In this document: in pieces, positions 8,019-15,272 of the stretch
How positions within the stretch are numbered: position 1 is the stretch's first letter
Layout of the letters: every line of letters starts with the position of its first letter
Origin: a virus
Length of the DNA stretch: 34,911 nt
Virus record (IMG/VR): IMGVR_UViG_3300044630_002511
Location: 1 to 34,911 of that record
Reading direction: 5' to 3' (one strand)
Made by a program: the position numbers and the translations under genes
Notes under the pieces: generated by a model
Databases searched by the model: none
Seen by the model: only the letters and a program-made list of their open reading frames with translations
Told to the model about the DNA's origin: nothing

Positions 8019-8314
8019 TTGAAGAAATCCTCTGAATTGATGGCCTTGTCATCTACCCATACGTCATAGGGAGGTTTGCCCATACGAATTTCATCATACT
8101 TGCAACCCCAAGATGCTAGTTGACTGTGTGTTTTATCTGTCCAATCTTTACCACTATTGCCGCCACGTGCTGTCCAATAAATGACTTTGTTGCCTTGCTT
8201 GTACAACTCATTTATTTTTTCAATGCGGTCAAACATTGGCTTGCTGTTAGCATAATCGCTATTCTCAGAGATACATATGGTATTGTCTATATCAATCATG
8301 TATGTCTTTATCAT
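8015..8314 (-). CDS. Small HAD-superfamily phosphatase (possible GmhB role)
   Basis: 99 residues. HAD motif I is MIDIDNTIC (nucleophile Asp and the +2 Asp), motif II is YWTAR (Thr), and the C-terminal GKPPYDVWVDDKA supplies the Lys and the acidic DD. The protein has no cap domain. Placed between the HldE kinase and HldD, it is a natural candidate for removing the 7-phosphate of heptose-1,7-bisphosphate, the GmhB step. However, it is much shorter than GmhB and similar mini-HADs occur in many polysaccharide clusters. The GmhB assignment is inference from context; the HAD fold is secure. ATGA overlaps on both sides. Confidence 0.78.
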   Translation of the reverse strand: MIKTYMIDIDNTICISENSDYANSKPMFDRIEKINELYKQGNKVIYWTARGGNSGKDWTDKTHSQLASWGCKYDEIRMGKPPYDVWVDDKAINSEDFFK

Positions 8315-8670
8315 TTCTGACTATCCCCTTTTCTTACTCTATAATTGTCTTCTACGCTGTCAGGTGTAGAGACTTCTATTATAACACCTTCTTCTAAACA
8401 AATCACTTGATGAGGGAACAATGGCTTGTTACGCCACACGTCATTAGTTTCTAAAATTTCTTCATGCTCGGATGCATTTGTTGTGTCTATCCAAATTACT
8501 TTAAACTTGCCATTAAGTACAAACCAAGTTTCATCTTTATCTTTGTGAAAATGCATACTGAATTTAGCATCTTTGTTGAACTTGAGCACTTTGCCACAAT
8601 ACAAATCATTTGTAGCAAAAATAAACTCATGGCCCCAGCCCTTTTCTACAAAACCTTCTAATCTACTCAT
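8311..8670 (-). CDS. Cupin-domain sugar-pathway protein
   Basis: 119-residue single cupin resembling the C-terminal cupin of type II mannose-6-phosphate isomerase: the opening KGWGHEFIF, metal ligands in FSMHFHKDKDETWFVLNG (HxH...E) and a distal His in PLFPHQVICLEEG. It could isomerise or epimerise a sugar phosphate, or act as a sensor. It has a strong Shine-Dalgarno (GAGGAG about 9 bases before the ATG) inside the end of the kinase gene, and its ATG also overlaps the kinase stop by ATGA. No GmhA (sedoheptulose-7-phosphate isomerase) is visible here. Whether this cupin fills that gap is speculation. Confidence 0.75.
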   Translation of the reverse strand: MSRLEGFVEKGWGHEFIFATNDLYCGKVLKFNKDAKFSMHFHKDKDETWFVLNGKFKVIWIDTTNASEHEEILETNDVWRNKPLFPHQVICLEEGVIIEVSTPDSVEDNYRVRKGDSQK

Positions 8671-9434
8671 GGTATTAACTCCTCTATATTCGGGGCATAT
8701 ACACCAACATGTTGAACGGTGATCCCAGCAGCTTTGTTTGCAAATACGATTGATTTACGAATGTCTTTTGTGTCTAGGTACCTGTATACAAGTGCTGATA
8801 AAAATGTATCTCCGGCGCCACATACATCAATAACATTATCAGTAAGATCAGGGGTAATAGTATGACCCATGTACTCTGCACCCTTCTCACCCTTAGTAAC
8901 GATCAACCATTGATCTTCGGGTAGAGTTTTAGCTATGTTCTTTTCTAACTGATTGATTTTGATATAGCATCCATTGAATCTAGCTAAGTCTGTTTTCTTA
9001 GTGTCGATAAAGATAGGACCTTTAAACTCATTACGCAGCCATTCAATCAGTGTCGATGGTACAGTGCCTTTATTGTAGTCACTGACTACTACAGCGTCAT
9101 ATGAATTAAGCTCGGAAGTATCAATGAAAGAACCTAAGATTGGGGTGCATTTAGCATCATTGTCTATACGGATCAAGTGTTGTTTGCTACGCTCATCTAT
9201 TAGTCTTTTCTTTTCGCTACTTTCAGTATGATGGAACTTAACTTGACAGCCCAACGCTTCTAAGTTTCTAGCTACATTACCCGCCATGCCTTCTAACACT
9301 ATCTCATTGTTAGGTTGAAATATAGGAACTGGTGCTTCGGGGCTTAGTCTAGTAACTACACCGTATATATAAGTGTCTTTACAATTATCCCCGATTAATA
9401 ATATGTTGAATTTTCTTAGTGCTGGAGTATTCAT
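8667..9434 (-). CDS. hldE: D-heptose-7-phosphate kinase (HldE kinase half, PfkB family)
   Basis: 255-residue ribokinase-type kinase. The HldE signature RLSPEAPVPIFQ is at 29-40, GMAGNVARNL near 49-58, the family's DTKK near 144-147, VTKGEKGAEY near 179-188 and the catalytic GAGD at 206-209 (DVCGAGDTFLSALV). In E. coli HldE this kinase is fused to the N-terminal side of an adenylyltransferase; here it stands alone, and the adenylyltransferase gene precedes it. The start at 9434 is needed because strand 1 (FNILLIGDN) follows almost at once, so it genuinely overlaps the upstream gene by 50 bases in another frame. It phosphorylates heptose-7-phosphate at C1. Confidence 0.88.
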   Translation of the reverse strand: MNTPALRKFNILLIGDNCKDTYIYGVVTRLSPEAPVPIFQPNNEIVLEGMAGNVARNLEALGCQVKFHHTESSEKKRLIDERSKQHLIRIDNDAKCTPILGSFIDTSELNSYDAVVVSDYNKGTVPSTLIEWLRNEFKGPIFIDTKKTDLARFNGCYIKINQLEKNIAKTLPEDQWLIVTKGEKGAEYMGHTITPDLTDNVIDVCGAGDTFLSALVYRYLDTKDIRKSIVFANKAAGITVQHVGVYAPNIEELIP

Positions 9435-9777
9435 CTATTCTCTCAAATAAAACAACGGTAACGAATTCTTTACCTATAATTGGCAATGTTTTATAATCGC
9501 CGCCCTTGACCATGATATCACAGGTCTTTATTATATTAATCAAATCTTCATCAGTGTCAAAAATTTCTACACTATCAACAGCTTTAAGATTCTCCAACAT
9601 AACTCTACGTTCCACAACATTATTGATGGGTCTTGATGATCCTTTGAGTTTACGAACTCGTTCATCTGAATCAATCGCTACAACTAGGTGGTTGCCCAAT
9701 GATTTAGCAAAATTTAACATAGCTAAATGACCTAAATGAAGTACATCAAAAGTACCATTAACAAATATACGCTTCAT
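9385..9777 (-). CDS. hldE: Heptose-1-phosphate adenylyltransferase (HldE nucleotidyltransferase half)
   Basis: 130-residue cytidylyltransferase-like enzyme. The nucleotide-binding motif HxGH is H14-L15-G16-H17 in GTFDVLHLGHLAML, and the C-terminal YSSTKKI is the family's ISSTK-like motif. This corresponds to the C-terminal domain of E. coli HldE, which makes ADP-heptose from ATP and heptose-1-phosphate; other members use CTP with glycerol phosphate. The neighbouring kinase with the SPEAPVP signature makes heptose the best reading. I start at the ATG at 9777; the frame also opens with a TTG two codons earlier. No strong Shine-Dalgarno is visible. Its last 50 bases encode the kinase N-terminus in a second frame. 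Confidence 0.85.
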   Translation of the reverse strand: MKRIFVNGTFDVLHLGHLAMLNFAKSLGNHLVVAIDSDERVRKLKGSSRPINNVVERRVMLENLKAVDSVEIFDTDEDLINIIKTCDIMVKGGDYKTLPIIGKEFVTVVLFERIDEYSSTKKIQHIINRG

Positions 9778-9793
9778 TTGCAATCGTAAAAGT

Positions 9794-10207
9794 TCATTTT
9801 GTCTGTTCTCCTAACATTTTGTAACCTCGACCTGTAGGGTGTACCCCGTCAGCACTCATATGATTCTTTGGCCTAGGCAATACTGTATCACCATATTCTT
9901 TAGCAATGCGAATAATTGCATCGTGTGGAATAGGTTTACGGTCTTGACCTGGGTCGATCCAAAATACACGCTGACCCTTGACTGCTTCTCGCATTTTACG
10001 TAACTCAAGCTCAGTCTTAACACCCTTGTGGTCGTTGGCTCCGAGACTAATGATTATAGTTTGAGCAGGTTGGGCAGAAGCTTTGACCAAATAGTCCTTG
10101 TTCCATTGCCAACTGTTCCAACCACCCTTTGCATAGCTTACACATTCTTTGCGAGCCATTGCTGTACCTACAGCAATACTATCACCTATAATTAAACACT
10201 CAAGCAT
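9794..10207 (-). CDS. Compact SGNH/GDSL hydrolase
   Basis: 137 residues, small for the family but with all SGNH blocks: nucleophile Ser in IIGDSIAVG (block I), Gly in YAKGGWNS (block II), Asn in SLGANDHKG (block III) and the Asp/His pair in SADGVHPTGRGY (block V). These enzymes act as esterases or as acetyl esterases/acetyltransferase partners on sugars. Between GlyA and the ADP-heptose genes, a role in trimming acyl groups on a glycan or exopolysaccharide is plausible. No signal peptide, so it acts in the cytoplasm or on the virion. Shine-Dalgarno AGAGG lies before the ATG. Confidence 0.85.
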   Translation of the reverse strand: MLECLIIGDSIAVGTAMARKECVSYAKGGWNSWQWNKDYLVKASAQPAQTIIISLGANDHKGVKTELELRKMREAVKGQRVFWIDPGQDRKPIPHDAIIRIAKEYGDTVLPRPKNHMSADGVHPTGRGYKMLGEQTK

Positions 10208-10209
10208 TT

Positions 10210-11355
10210 TTAACCTCTTAAAATCTTAATCATACGATGAGCTAAGTCACAAAACCATTGTTCGTCATGACCACGGGTTGTTTCTGCGGCCACACCGATA
10301 CGTACACCTGATGTTTCAGCAAAGCTACGAGTTTCACCCGGCACACCATTTTTGTTCACAGTAATACCATTTACTTCAAGCTTATCGGCATATTCACGCC
10401 CACTCATTTTCTCGTTGCGCAGATCAATCGTAAACATGTGGCATTTAGTGCCGCCACTGACAATATTGATGCCAGAATTAATAAAAGTTTCTGCCATAGC
10501 ATCAGCATTCAGTCTAATTTGTCTGGCATAATCTTTGAACTCTGGTTGCAGTGCTTCATAGAAACACTGTGCCTTGCCTGCAATGATATGCATTAGTGGG
10601 CCTCCCTGTGTGCCTGGAAATACAGCACTGTTAAGTTGTTTTGAAAAACTTAGATCATTCCACAATATCAGACCACCGCGTGGCCCTCGCAGACCTTTGT
10701 GCGTTGTAGTAGTGACAATATCTGCATAAGGGAAAGGACTGGGATACTCTCCTCCCACAATTAATCCTGAATAATGAGCCACATCTGATAGTAGCAGTGC
10801 TCCAACTGAATCAGCGATCTCACGAAATCTAGCCCAATCAATGATTTGACTATAGGCACTAGCGCCAGCAATAACTAGTTTGGGCCTTGTATCCCATACT
10901 AACTGTGCCACTTTATCATAGTCGATAAAACCCTGCGGATCGACCCCGTAACTGTGACTGAAAAACCAGTTGCCGCTGACGTTGACTTTAGCGCCATGAC
11001 TCAGATGTCCTCCGCTGGCCAAGTCCATGCCCACCACTGTGTCTCCCATGTTCAAGAATGCTTTGAACACTGCTAGGTTGGCATTGGCACCTGAGTGTGG
11101 TTGCACATTGGCAAACTCACATCCGAATAGTTTAGTAGCGTATTCGATAGCAATGTTTTCAATTTCGTCTACGTTGGCACAGCCGTTGTAGTAACGCTTA
11201 CCAGGCAAACCTTCAGCATACTTGTTGGTCAATATGCTACCACATAGCTTCATAACTTCTTCACTAGTATAGTTCTCACTAGCAATAAGTTCAATGGTAC
11301 TGTTCTGTCTAATGCCTTCGTTGAGAAGGGCTGTATCAATTCTTGGATCAATCAT
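10210..11355 (-). CDS. glyA: Serine hydroxymethyltransferase
   Basis: 381 residues (bacterial GlyA is usually about 415). Clear family motifs: IELIASENYTSEEVM near the N-terminus, GKRYYNGC near 52-59, HSGANANLAVF near 87-97, DVAHYSGL near 191-198 and the PLP lysine K220 in TTTHKGLRGPRGG; the C-terminal part retains SGVRIG and TTRGH. It interconverts serine plus THF with glycine plus 5,10-methylene-THF, which feeds dTMP and methyl-group synthesis. I start at the ATG at 11355 (Shine-Dalgarno AAAGGA just upstream), overlapping the aldolase gene by 8 bases. The C-terminus is slightly shortened compared with cellular enzymes. With MetK in the same window it suggests phage support of one-carbon metabolism. 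Confidence 0.95.
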   Translation of the reverse strand: MIDPRIDTALLNEGIRQNSTIELIASENYTSEEVMKLCGSILTNKYAEGLPGKRYYNGCANVDEIENIAIEYATKLFGCEFANVQPHSGANANLAVFKAFLNMGDTVVGMDLASGGHLSHGAKVNVSGNWFFSHSYGVDPQGFIDYDKVAQLVWDTRPKLVIAGASAYSQIIDWARFREIADSVGALLLSDVAHYSGLIVGGEYPSPFPYADIVTTTTHKGLRGPRGGLILWNDLSFSKQLNSAVFPGTQGGPLMHIIAGKAQCFYEALQPEFKDYARQIRLNADAMAETFINSGINIVSGGTKCHMFTIDLRNEKMSGREYADKLEVNGITVNKNGVPGETRSFAETSGVRIGVAAETTRGHDEQWFCDLAHRMIKILRG

Positions 11356-11989
11356 GATGTCCTTTGCTAGCCAATACAATTTTACAAATGTGCTCTAATC
11401 TTTCAATATGTTCATAGGCACGCCATGGACTAGTGTCGATTGCCACAACACCATGTCCTTTAATTCCCACAATGTCATAGGCAATATTTCCGTAGTCATC
11501 TAGTTTTAATTTTTCAAAACACTGATCGGCAAGCTCTTGACTGATAGGAGGTACATCACCTACGTTTGGTGCTACTTTAGTATACCTATTGAGTTCTGGG
11601 AAAGCATCGCTGATTGTGCTCAAATCAATGCCGGCGTGCATGGCTGCAATACAATATGTTGGATGAACGTGTACTACTACTCGTACTTCACCATTGTGTT
11701 GTCCCATTTGTTTTTGTAAACCAAAGTGCAGGGGTATTTCTCCACTGGGCTTTAGATTCTTACTAATGTCGGTGTAAGGTAGATCAATCCAGTTCCATCG
11801 ATCAACTGGTTGAAACATAATACCAATCTTTTTAAACTGATCGGGCTGAAGTGTTTGCTTACGCACACCACTAGGTGTGATGTAAAAATGATCACGGTCG
11901 TGATGACGAATGCTTACATTGCCGTCACGACTAGTAATCCAATTGCGCTTATAAGCGTCTACTAAAATATCACAAATTGTTTCTAGCAT
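11348..11989 (-). CDS. Class II aldolase/adducin-family protein
   Basis: 213-residue zinc enzyme of the fuculose-phosphate aldolase / ribulose-5-phosphate 4-epimerase / methylthioribulose-1-phosphate dehydratase fold. Metal ligands H107 and H109 in VVHVHPTYC, a third His H179 in IKGHGVVA, and the general acid/base Glu E84 in PSGEIPLHFG; the N-terminal RDGNVSIR (21-28) matches the family's GN.S phosphate loop. The specific reaction is undecided: sugar-phosphate aldolase fits the neighbouring sugar genes, while methylthioribulose dehydratase (methionine salvage) would fit MetK. A Shine-Dalgarno (AGGAA) overlaps the previous gene's stop. The 3' end overlaps glyA by 8 bases. Confidence 0.82.
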   Translation of the reverse strand: MLETICDILVDAYKRNWITSRDGNVSIRHHDRDHFYITPSGVRKQTLQPDQFKKIGIMFQPVDRWNWIDLPYTDISKNLKPSGEIPLHFGLQKQMGQHNGEVRVVVHVHPTYCIAAMHAGIDLSTISDAFPELNRYTKVAPNVGDVPPISQELADQCFEKLKLDDYGNIAYDIVGIKGHGVVAIDTSPWRAYEHIERLEHICKIVLASKGHHD

Positions 11990-11997
11990 TTAAATTC

Positions 11998-12633
11998 CTA
12001 TTCGTACATCACAGTGCTTGTATCTCCCAAAGCCCATTTAGGATTAGTTTCTACTACATACTTTTTTGTGCATACTTTAAAGTCCGGAAATAGCATTTCT
12101 TTTGGATTACTAGCCGCATCTAAGAATATACAACGATTGTTAGGTTGTGCTGCATACTGACCGTTTTCTAACTCAATGAAATTGAAACTTTTATGATCTT
12201 CGGGCCATTCTGCATAACTTGTATCGATAATATTCAAATCGGGCGCACTGTGATCTACTGTGAAAAGATAATTACCTTGATAAAAGTTTTTGTCTTTTGA
12301 ATAAAATTTACAACTGAGATTTCTTAAAAACGCCTTCTGTACAATTGTGAAATCATAGCTAAAGCAATCCCAAATTTGTAGTGTATCTAATTCTAAAAAC
12401 TTTGTTTTATCTAAATTAGTATTTCTACTAACAAATGCATGTAGTGGTAGTTTATCATATAACGCCCCGTAACGAGGCAAATATGCTTCAATCCTAAACG
12501 CTTGACTGCGTAAACTTTTGATACTTACCCAAATACATGGCTCATACTCACCGTGATCCTTTTGAAAATCATAAAGAAACTCACGGCGAATATAACAATG
12601 CACCGGTGGCAAATTTGCTACCAAATGAGACAT
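11998..12633 (-). CDS. Uncharacterised conserved-looking phage protein
   Basis: 211 residues without a recognised domain. Mixed alpha/beta composition, several Cys (HCYIRREF, LSCKFYS, RCIFLD, FKVCTKKY) not in a zinc pattern, no membrane segment or signal. The ATG overlaps the AhpC stop by one base (TAATG), so its translation depends on the peroxiredoxin gene, and it runs into the aldolase gene 8 bases later. Nothing in the sequence assigns a role; position suggests co-expression with the AhpC-GlyA operon. Confidence 0.7.
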   Translation of the reverse strand: MSHLVANLPPVHCYIRREFLYDFQKDHGEYEPCIWVSIKSLRSQAFRIEAYLPRYGALYDKLPLHAFVSRNTNLDKTKFLELDTLQIWDCFSYDFTIVQKAFLRNLSCKFYSKDKNFYQGNYLFTVDHSAPDLNIIDTSYAEWPEDHKSFNFIELENGQYAAQPNNRCIFLDAASNPKEMLFPDFKVCTKKYVVETNPKWALGDTSTVMYE

Positions 12634-13178
12634 TATAGTGTCTCACCACCTATTGGGCGTGAGCATGGGCACAATTCGCCGGTTTGCAATGCGTCAAGAA
12701 TACGCAATGTTTCGTCTGGATTACGACCAACGTCCAAGTTGTTAACTGTAACGTGTTGGATAACGTTCTGTGGGTCAACAATGAATGTAGCACGTAGTGC
12801 CGCGCCTGCAGGACCGTAGAAGATACCCAATTGACCTGCAAGTGATAATTCATCACGTGCAACGTCTGCGAATGACCATGAGTTTGTTTTCTTCAAGTCC
12901 TCATGTGCATTACGCCATGCTAGTTTACAGAACTCATTGTCTGTACTACCGACCAGTAACACAGCATCGCGGTCACTGAAATCACCAACCAACTTATCAT
13001 ATGCCACGATCTCCGTAGGACATACAAAAGTAAAGTCCTTAGGATAGTAAACGATAACTTTCCATTTTCCTTCAAAGCTCTTCTCCGTAATTGTTTCAAA
13101 TGCATTGTCCGGTACCAATGCTCCTGGCTTAACGCCTGTAACCGCAAAACTTGTAATTTTATCGCCGATTGTTTTCAT
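12633..13178 (-). CDS. ahpC: AhpC-type 2-Cys peroxiredoxin
   Basis: 181 residues. The peroxidatic Cys is C53 in DFTFVCPTEI, the conserved Arg is R129 in ALRATFIVD, and the C-terminus carries ELCPCSRP with C170 and C172. The three-Cys CPC layout is characteristic of AhpC proteins recycled by AhpD rather than AhpF, and an AhpD homologue is encoded at 6683-7231. It reduces H2O2 and organic peroxides in the cytoplasm. It is the first gene after a 115-base gap and has a strong Shine-Dalgarno (AAGGAGA) plus a structured leader with a TATAAT box and a hairpin, so it probably heads its own transcription unit. High similarity of motifs to bacterial AhpC suggests acquisition from a cell. Confidence 0.93.
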   Translation of the reverse strand: MKTIGDKITSFAVTGVKPGALVPDNAFETITEKSFEGKWKVIVYYPKDFTFVCPTEIVAYDKLVGDFSDRDAVLLVGSTDNEFCKLAWRNAHEDLKKTNSWSFADVARDELSLAGQLGIFYGPAGAALRATFIVDPQNVIQHVTVNNLDVGRNPDETLRILDALQTGELCPCSRPIGGETL

Positions 13179-13212
13179 TGTGTTCTCCTTGTGTGTAATG
13201 AATTATTTTTAT

Positions 13213-13232
13213 GACTTGCAATAGGGCAAGTC
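13213..13232 (-). promoter_or_regulatory. Hairpin in the ahpC leader
   Basis: Perfect 7-bp inverted repeat GACTTGC / GCAAGTC with a 6-base loop, 35 bases before the ahpC ATG. It begins right where a transcript from the TATAAT at 13241-13246 would start, so the mRNA would carry a 5'-terminal stem-loop. It has no following U-run, so it is not an intrinsic terminator. Roles could be mRNA protection or an operator. Confidence 0.5.
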
Positions 13233-13240
13233 TCTACAGT

Positions 13241-13277
13241 ATTATAACTGTTATTGTCGATATAGTATAGCCTATAT
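13241..13277 (-). promoter_or_regulatory. Candidate ahpC promoter with upstream dyad
   Basis: Minus-strand TATAAT (13246 to 13241) is a perfect -10 hexamer. The -35 position holds TATACT, a poor match. It overlaps an AT-rich dyad ATATAG-N6-CTATAT (13260-13277) that could be an activator site replacing the weak -35. It lies in the 115-base gap before ahpC, which otherwise holds only the hairpin and a TAAATA at 13281-13290. Confidence 0.4.
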
Positions 13278-13293
13278 ATGATGCTATATTTAC

Positions 13294-14043
13294 TTATTTA
13301 CCCTTAAATATCCTATCAATGAAATAAGTGCAATCTGTTTCACCGTCAGCAATAAATTCAGTGTGCATATTGTATAGTTCGTTGAATGTTAGCCCATTCT
13401 TGTCTATATAATGATGATTTCCAATGCCTTTTTCGATATCGGTTGGGCTAACTTTATGTTGAATCTGTAGTCTACGCTGCACCATTTCTTTACCCACAAT
13501 AGCATTAGCATAGTGAAATATCATAACGTCTTCTGTAGTGGGCGGCCAATAGTGTCTGCCCACTGGATATTTTATATCATTGTAATTGTGCAGACTTCTA
13601 CCCTGGTGAGCAACAGGATTATCATAATACGAGATGCCCGTGTTTACTTGCTCCCAAAGTGGTTTAGTTCTATTGAATGTTCCACAGGGATCCCACTTAG
13701 TGAATCTTATACCTGGAATAATGTGTTGCTGTCGTTCGGGGCGGTTGTTCATTAAACTTTTTACATTACCAACTAGGAACTCAGCAGTAGTCAATGTTAT
13801 TCTCCAATCAGGAATCTGACTCTCATAAAACATTACTTCAAAATCACATGCGGCTGCGTCAAAATAAGTATGCATTGAGGGCATTACTTGCCAAGTAGGA
13901 CATATCTTTTTGCAAATCTCAACTGAATGGTCAGTACTGCCATAATCAATAAGAACGCCATGGTCAAACATCTTTTTGTGATGTTCTAGCCACCATGGCA
14001 ATAGATGTTCTTCATTGTAGAAATGAGTGAGTACCGTTCTCAT
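13294..14043 (-). CDS. Family 2-like glycosyltransferase
   Basis: 249 residues resembling the Glyco_tranf_2_4 type of GT-A enzymes: an N-terminal FYNEEHLLPWWLEHHKKMF near 8-26 and the acidic stretch VLIDYGSTDHS at 30-40, followed by repeated His-rich motifs (VAHQGRSLHNY, VGRHYWPP, MIFHYAN). A DxD metal site is not obvious after residue 40. It is ATGA-coupled to the sugar C-methyltransferase upstream, which supports transfer of a modified sugar. It is the last gene of the epimerase-methyltransferase-transferase cassette, followed by the 115-base ahpC leader. Confidence 0.7.
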   Translation of the reverse strand: MRTVLTHFYNEEHLLPWWLEHHKKMFDHGVLIDYGSTDHSVEICKKICPTWQVMPSMHTYFDAAACDFEVMFYESQIPDWRITLTTAEFLVGNVKSLMNNRPERQQHIIPGIRFTKWDPCGTFNRTKPLWEQVNTGISYYDNPVAHQGRSLHNYNDIKYPVGRHYWPPTTEDVMIFHYANAIVGKEMVQRRLQIQHKVSPTDIEKGIGNHHYIDKNGLTFNELYNMHTEFIADGETDCTYFIDRIFKGK

Positions 14044-15272
14044 TCGTTCGAATCCAATATAACTTGCATTTTAGGAAAGTACTTTACAAAAACAGTGGGC
14101 TCGTGATATTTGTCTTTTATACGATTTCTAATTTCGTTAAAGAAATTCCAAGACAATGGAACCCATACTATGTCACGACCTTTAGCTATACGTATGATTG
14201 TGTCTAGTGATTCAATCTTGATTTTTCTACCCGGGGTAAGTAAACCTTGTTTCAATGGATTATCATCTACGATATAGTCTAAATCAATCTTGCCAAAGTT
14301 TAATAATGTATTGCCCTTCGCTGCGGCGCCATAACCTACGATTAAAGAGCCACTATACCTATTCAATTCATCTTTCAATTCGGTCACAACTCTAATAGCA
14401 GTATCAGTAAAATTCTTAACTACTGCTAGTGTTTGTTTAGGTTCTTTATCTATCAACGATTTTGTGTTATCATACTTAGGATCAGTAGTCAACACAAATA
14501 CATAACTGGTGCCATGTATATCTGTCTTGAATGCATTCTCTAGGTACATACCTAATTGATTTGCTAATGTTCCCATAGACCTGACATTGAAGAAAGATAT
14601 ATGCTCATGGTAGATCGTGTCAAACTGACCATATGCAACCATGTCTGCTTGACTTGTTTGAATGAACAATCTACCAGTGTTAGATAATCTATCCTTGCAA
14701 ACTCGTAAAAACTCTTTGGGATAAGTGTTGTGCGCAAATACATTTTGAGCAACAATCACATCATATCTATCTGCTCCTAATCTAGCAACTGAATTCTCAT
14801 TGAAGTAATCACATATTACTGTATGATTCGTGCTGCTTAGTCCATATAAGTTTTGTGCAGGGTCTATACCATATGTTTGATGCCCATACTTCTTAAATGC
14901 ATCTAACTGTGAGCCATCGTTACATGCAATGTCTAAAACCTTATAAGGTCCTGTAACAGGAATAACATCAGTGACTATTTCAACAAACTTATCAAAATAG
15001 TCTTTCAATGTTTGAGTTGTACCGCTGACATAAAGATAGTTCTTGAATAGCAAGTCAGGATTAACGCCGTGGGTCAATTGCAAGTGTGTACAATTGTTGC
15101 AGTAGTTAAGTGCAAGTGGATAAAATTCTTCAACTTCTTCTGTATCTTTAAGATAAGAATTTGCTAACGGTTGATCATGTAAATCTAAAACAGTAGTGAG
15201 GTTTTCACTACCACAACATAAGCATTTGTCAAGATAAGTAATACTGGAAAGTTCTGTCATTGTCTCTAACAT
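14040..15272 (-). CDS. Sugar C-methyltransferase (TylCIII/NovU-like)
   Basis: 410 residues with the three-part structure of NDP-keto-sugar C-methyltransferases. A zinc-binding N-terminus has C17/C20 in CLCCGSEN, QPLANSYL near 34-41, and C58/C61 in CNNC. A central SAM domain shows VLDIACNDGSQLDAF near 112-126, YGIDPAQN and IYHEHISFF. The C-terminal domain has VGYGAAAKGNTLLNF and a DDNPLKQG-type segment. These enzymes methylate a carbon of a 4-keto-6-deoxy nucleotide sugar. The ATG at 15272 makes a 44-base overlap with the epimerase; an in-frame ATG at 15260 is equally possible. ATGA-coupled to the glycosyltransferase after it. Zinc and SAM residues look intact. Confidence 0.88.
   Translation of the reverse strand: MLETMTELSSITYLDKCLCCGSENLTTVLDLHDQPLANSYLKDTEEVEEFYPLALNYCNNCTHLQLTHGVNPDLLFKNYLYVSGTTQTLKDYFDKFVEIVTDVIPVTGPYKVLDIACNDGSQLDAFKKYGHQTYGIDPAQNLYGLSSTNHTVICDYFNENSVARLGADRYDVIVAQNVFAHNTYPKEFLRVCKDRLSNTGRLFIQTSQADMVAYGQFDTIYHEHISFFNVRSMGTLANQLGMYLENAFKTDIHGTSYVFVLTTDPKYDNTKSLIDKEPKQTLAVVKNFTDTAIRVVTELKDELNRYSGSLIVGYGAAAKGNTLLNFGKIDLDYIVDDNPLKQGLLTPGRKIKIESLDTIIRIAKGRDIVWVPLSWNFFNEIRNRIKDKYHEPTVFVKYFPKMQVILDSNE

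Noticed and set aside
12650-13147. Additional frames overlapping ahpC on both strands
   Set aside because: The peroxiredoxin frame has all catalytic motifs; the others show no domain and contain implausible repeats of Leu/Arg.
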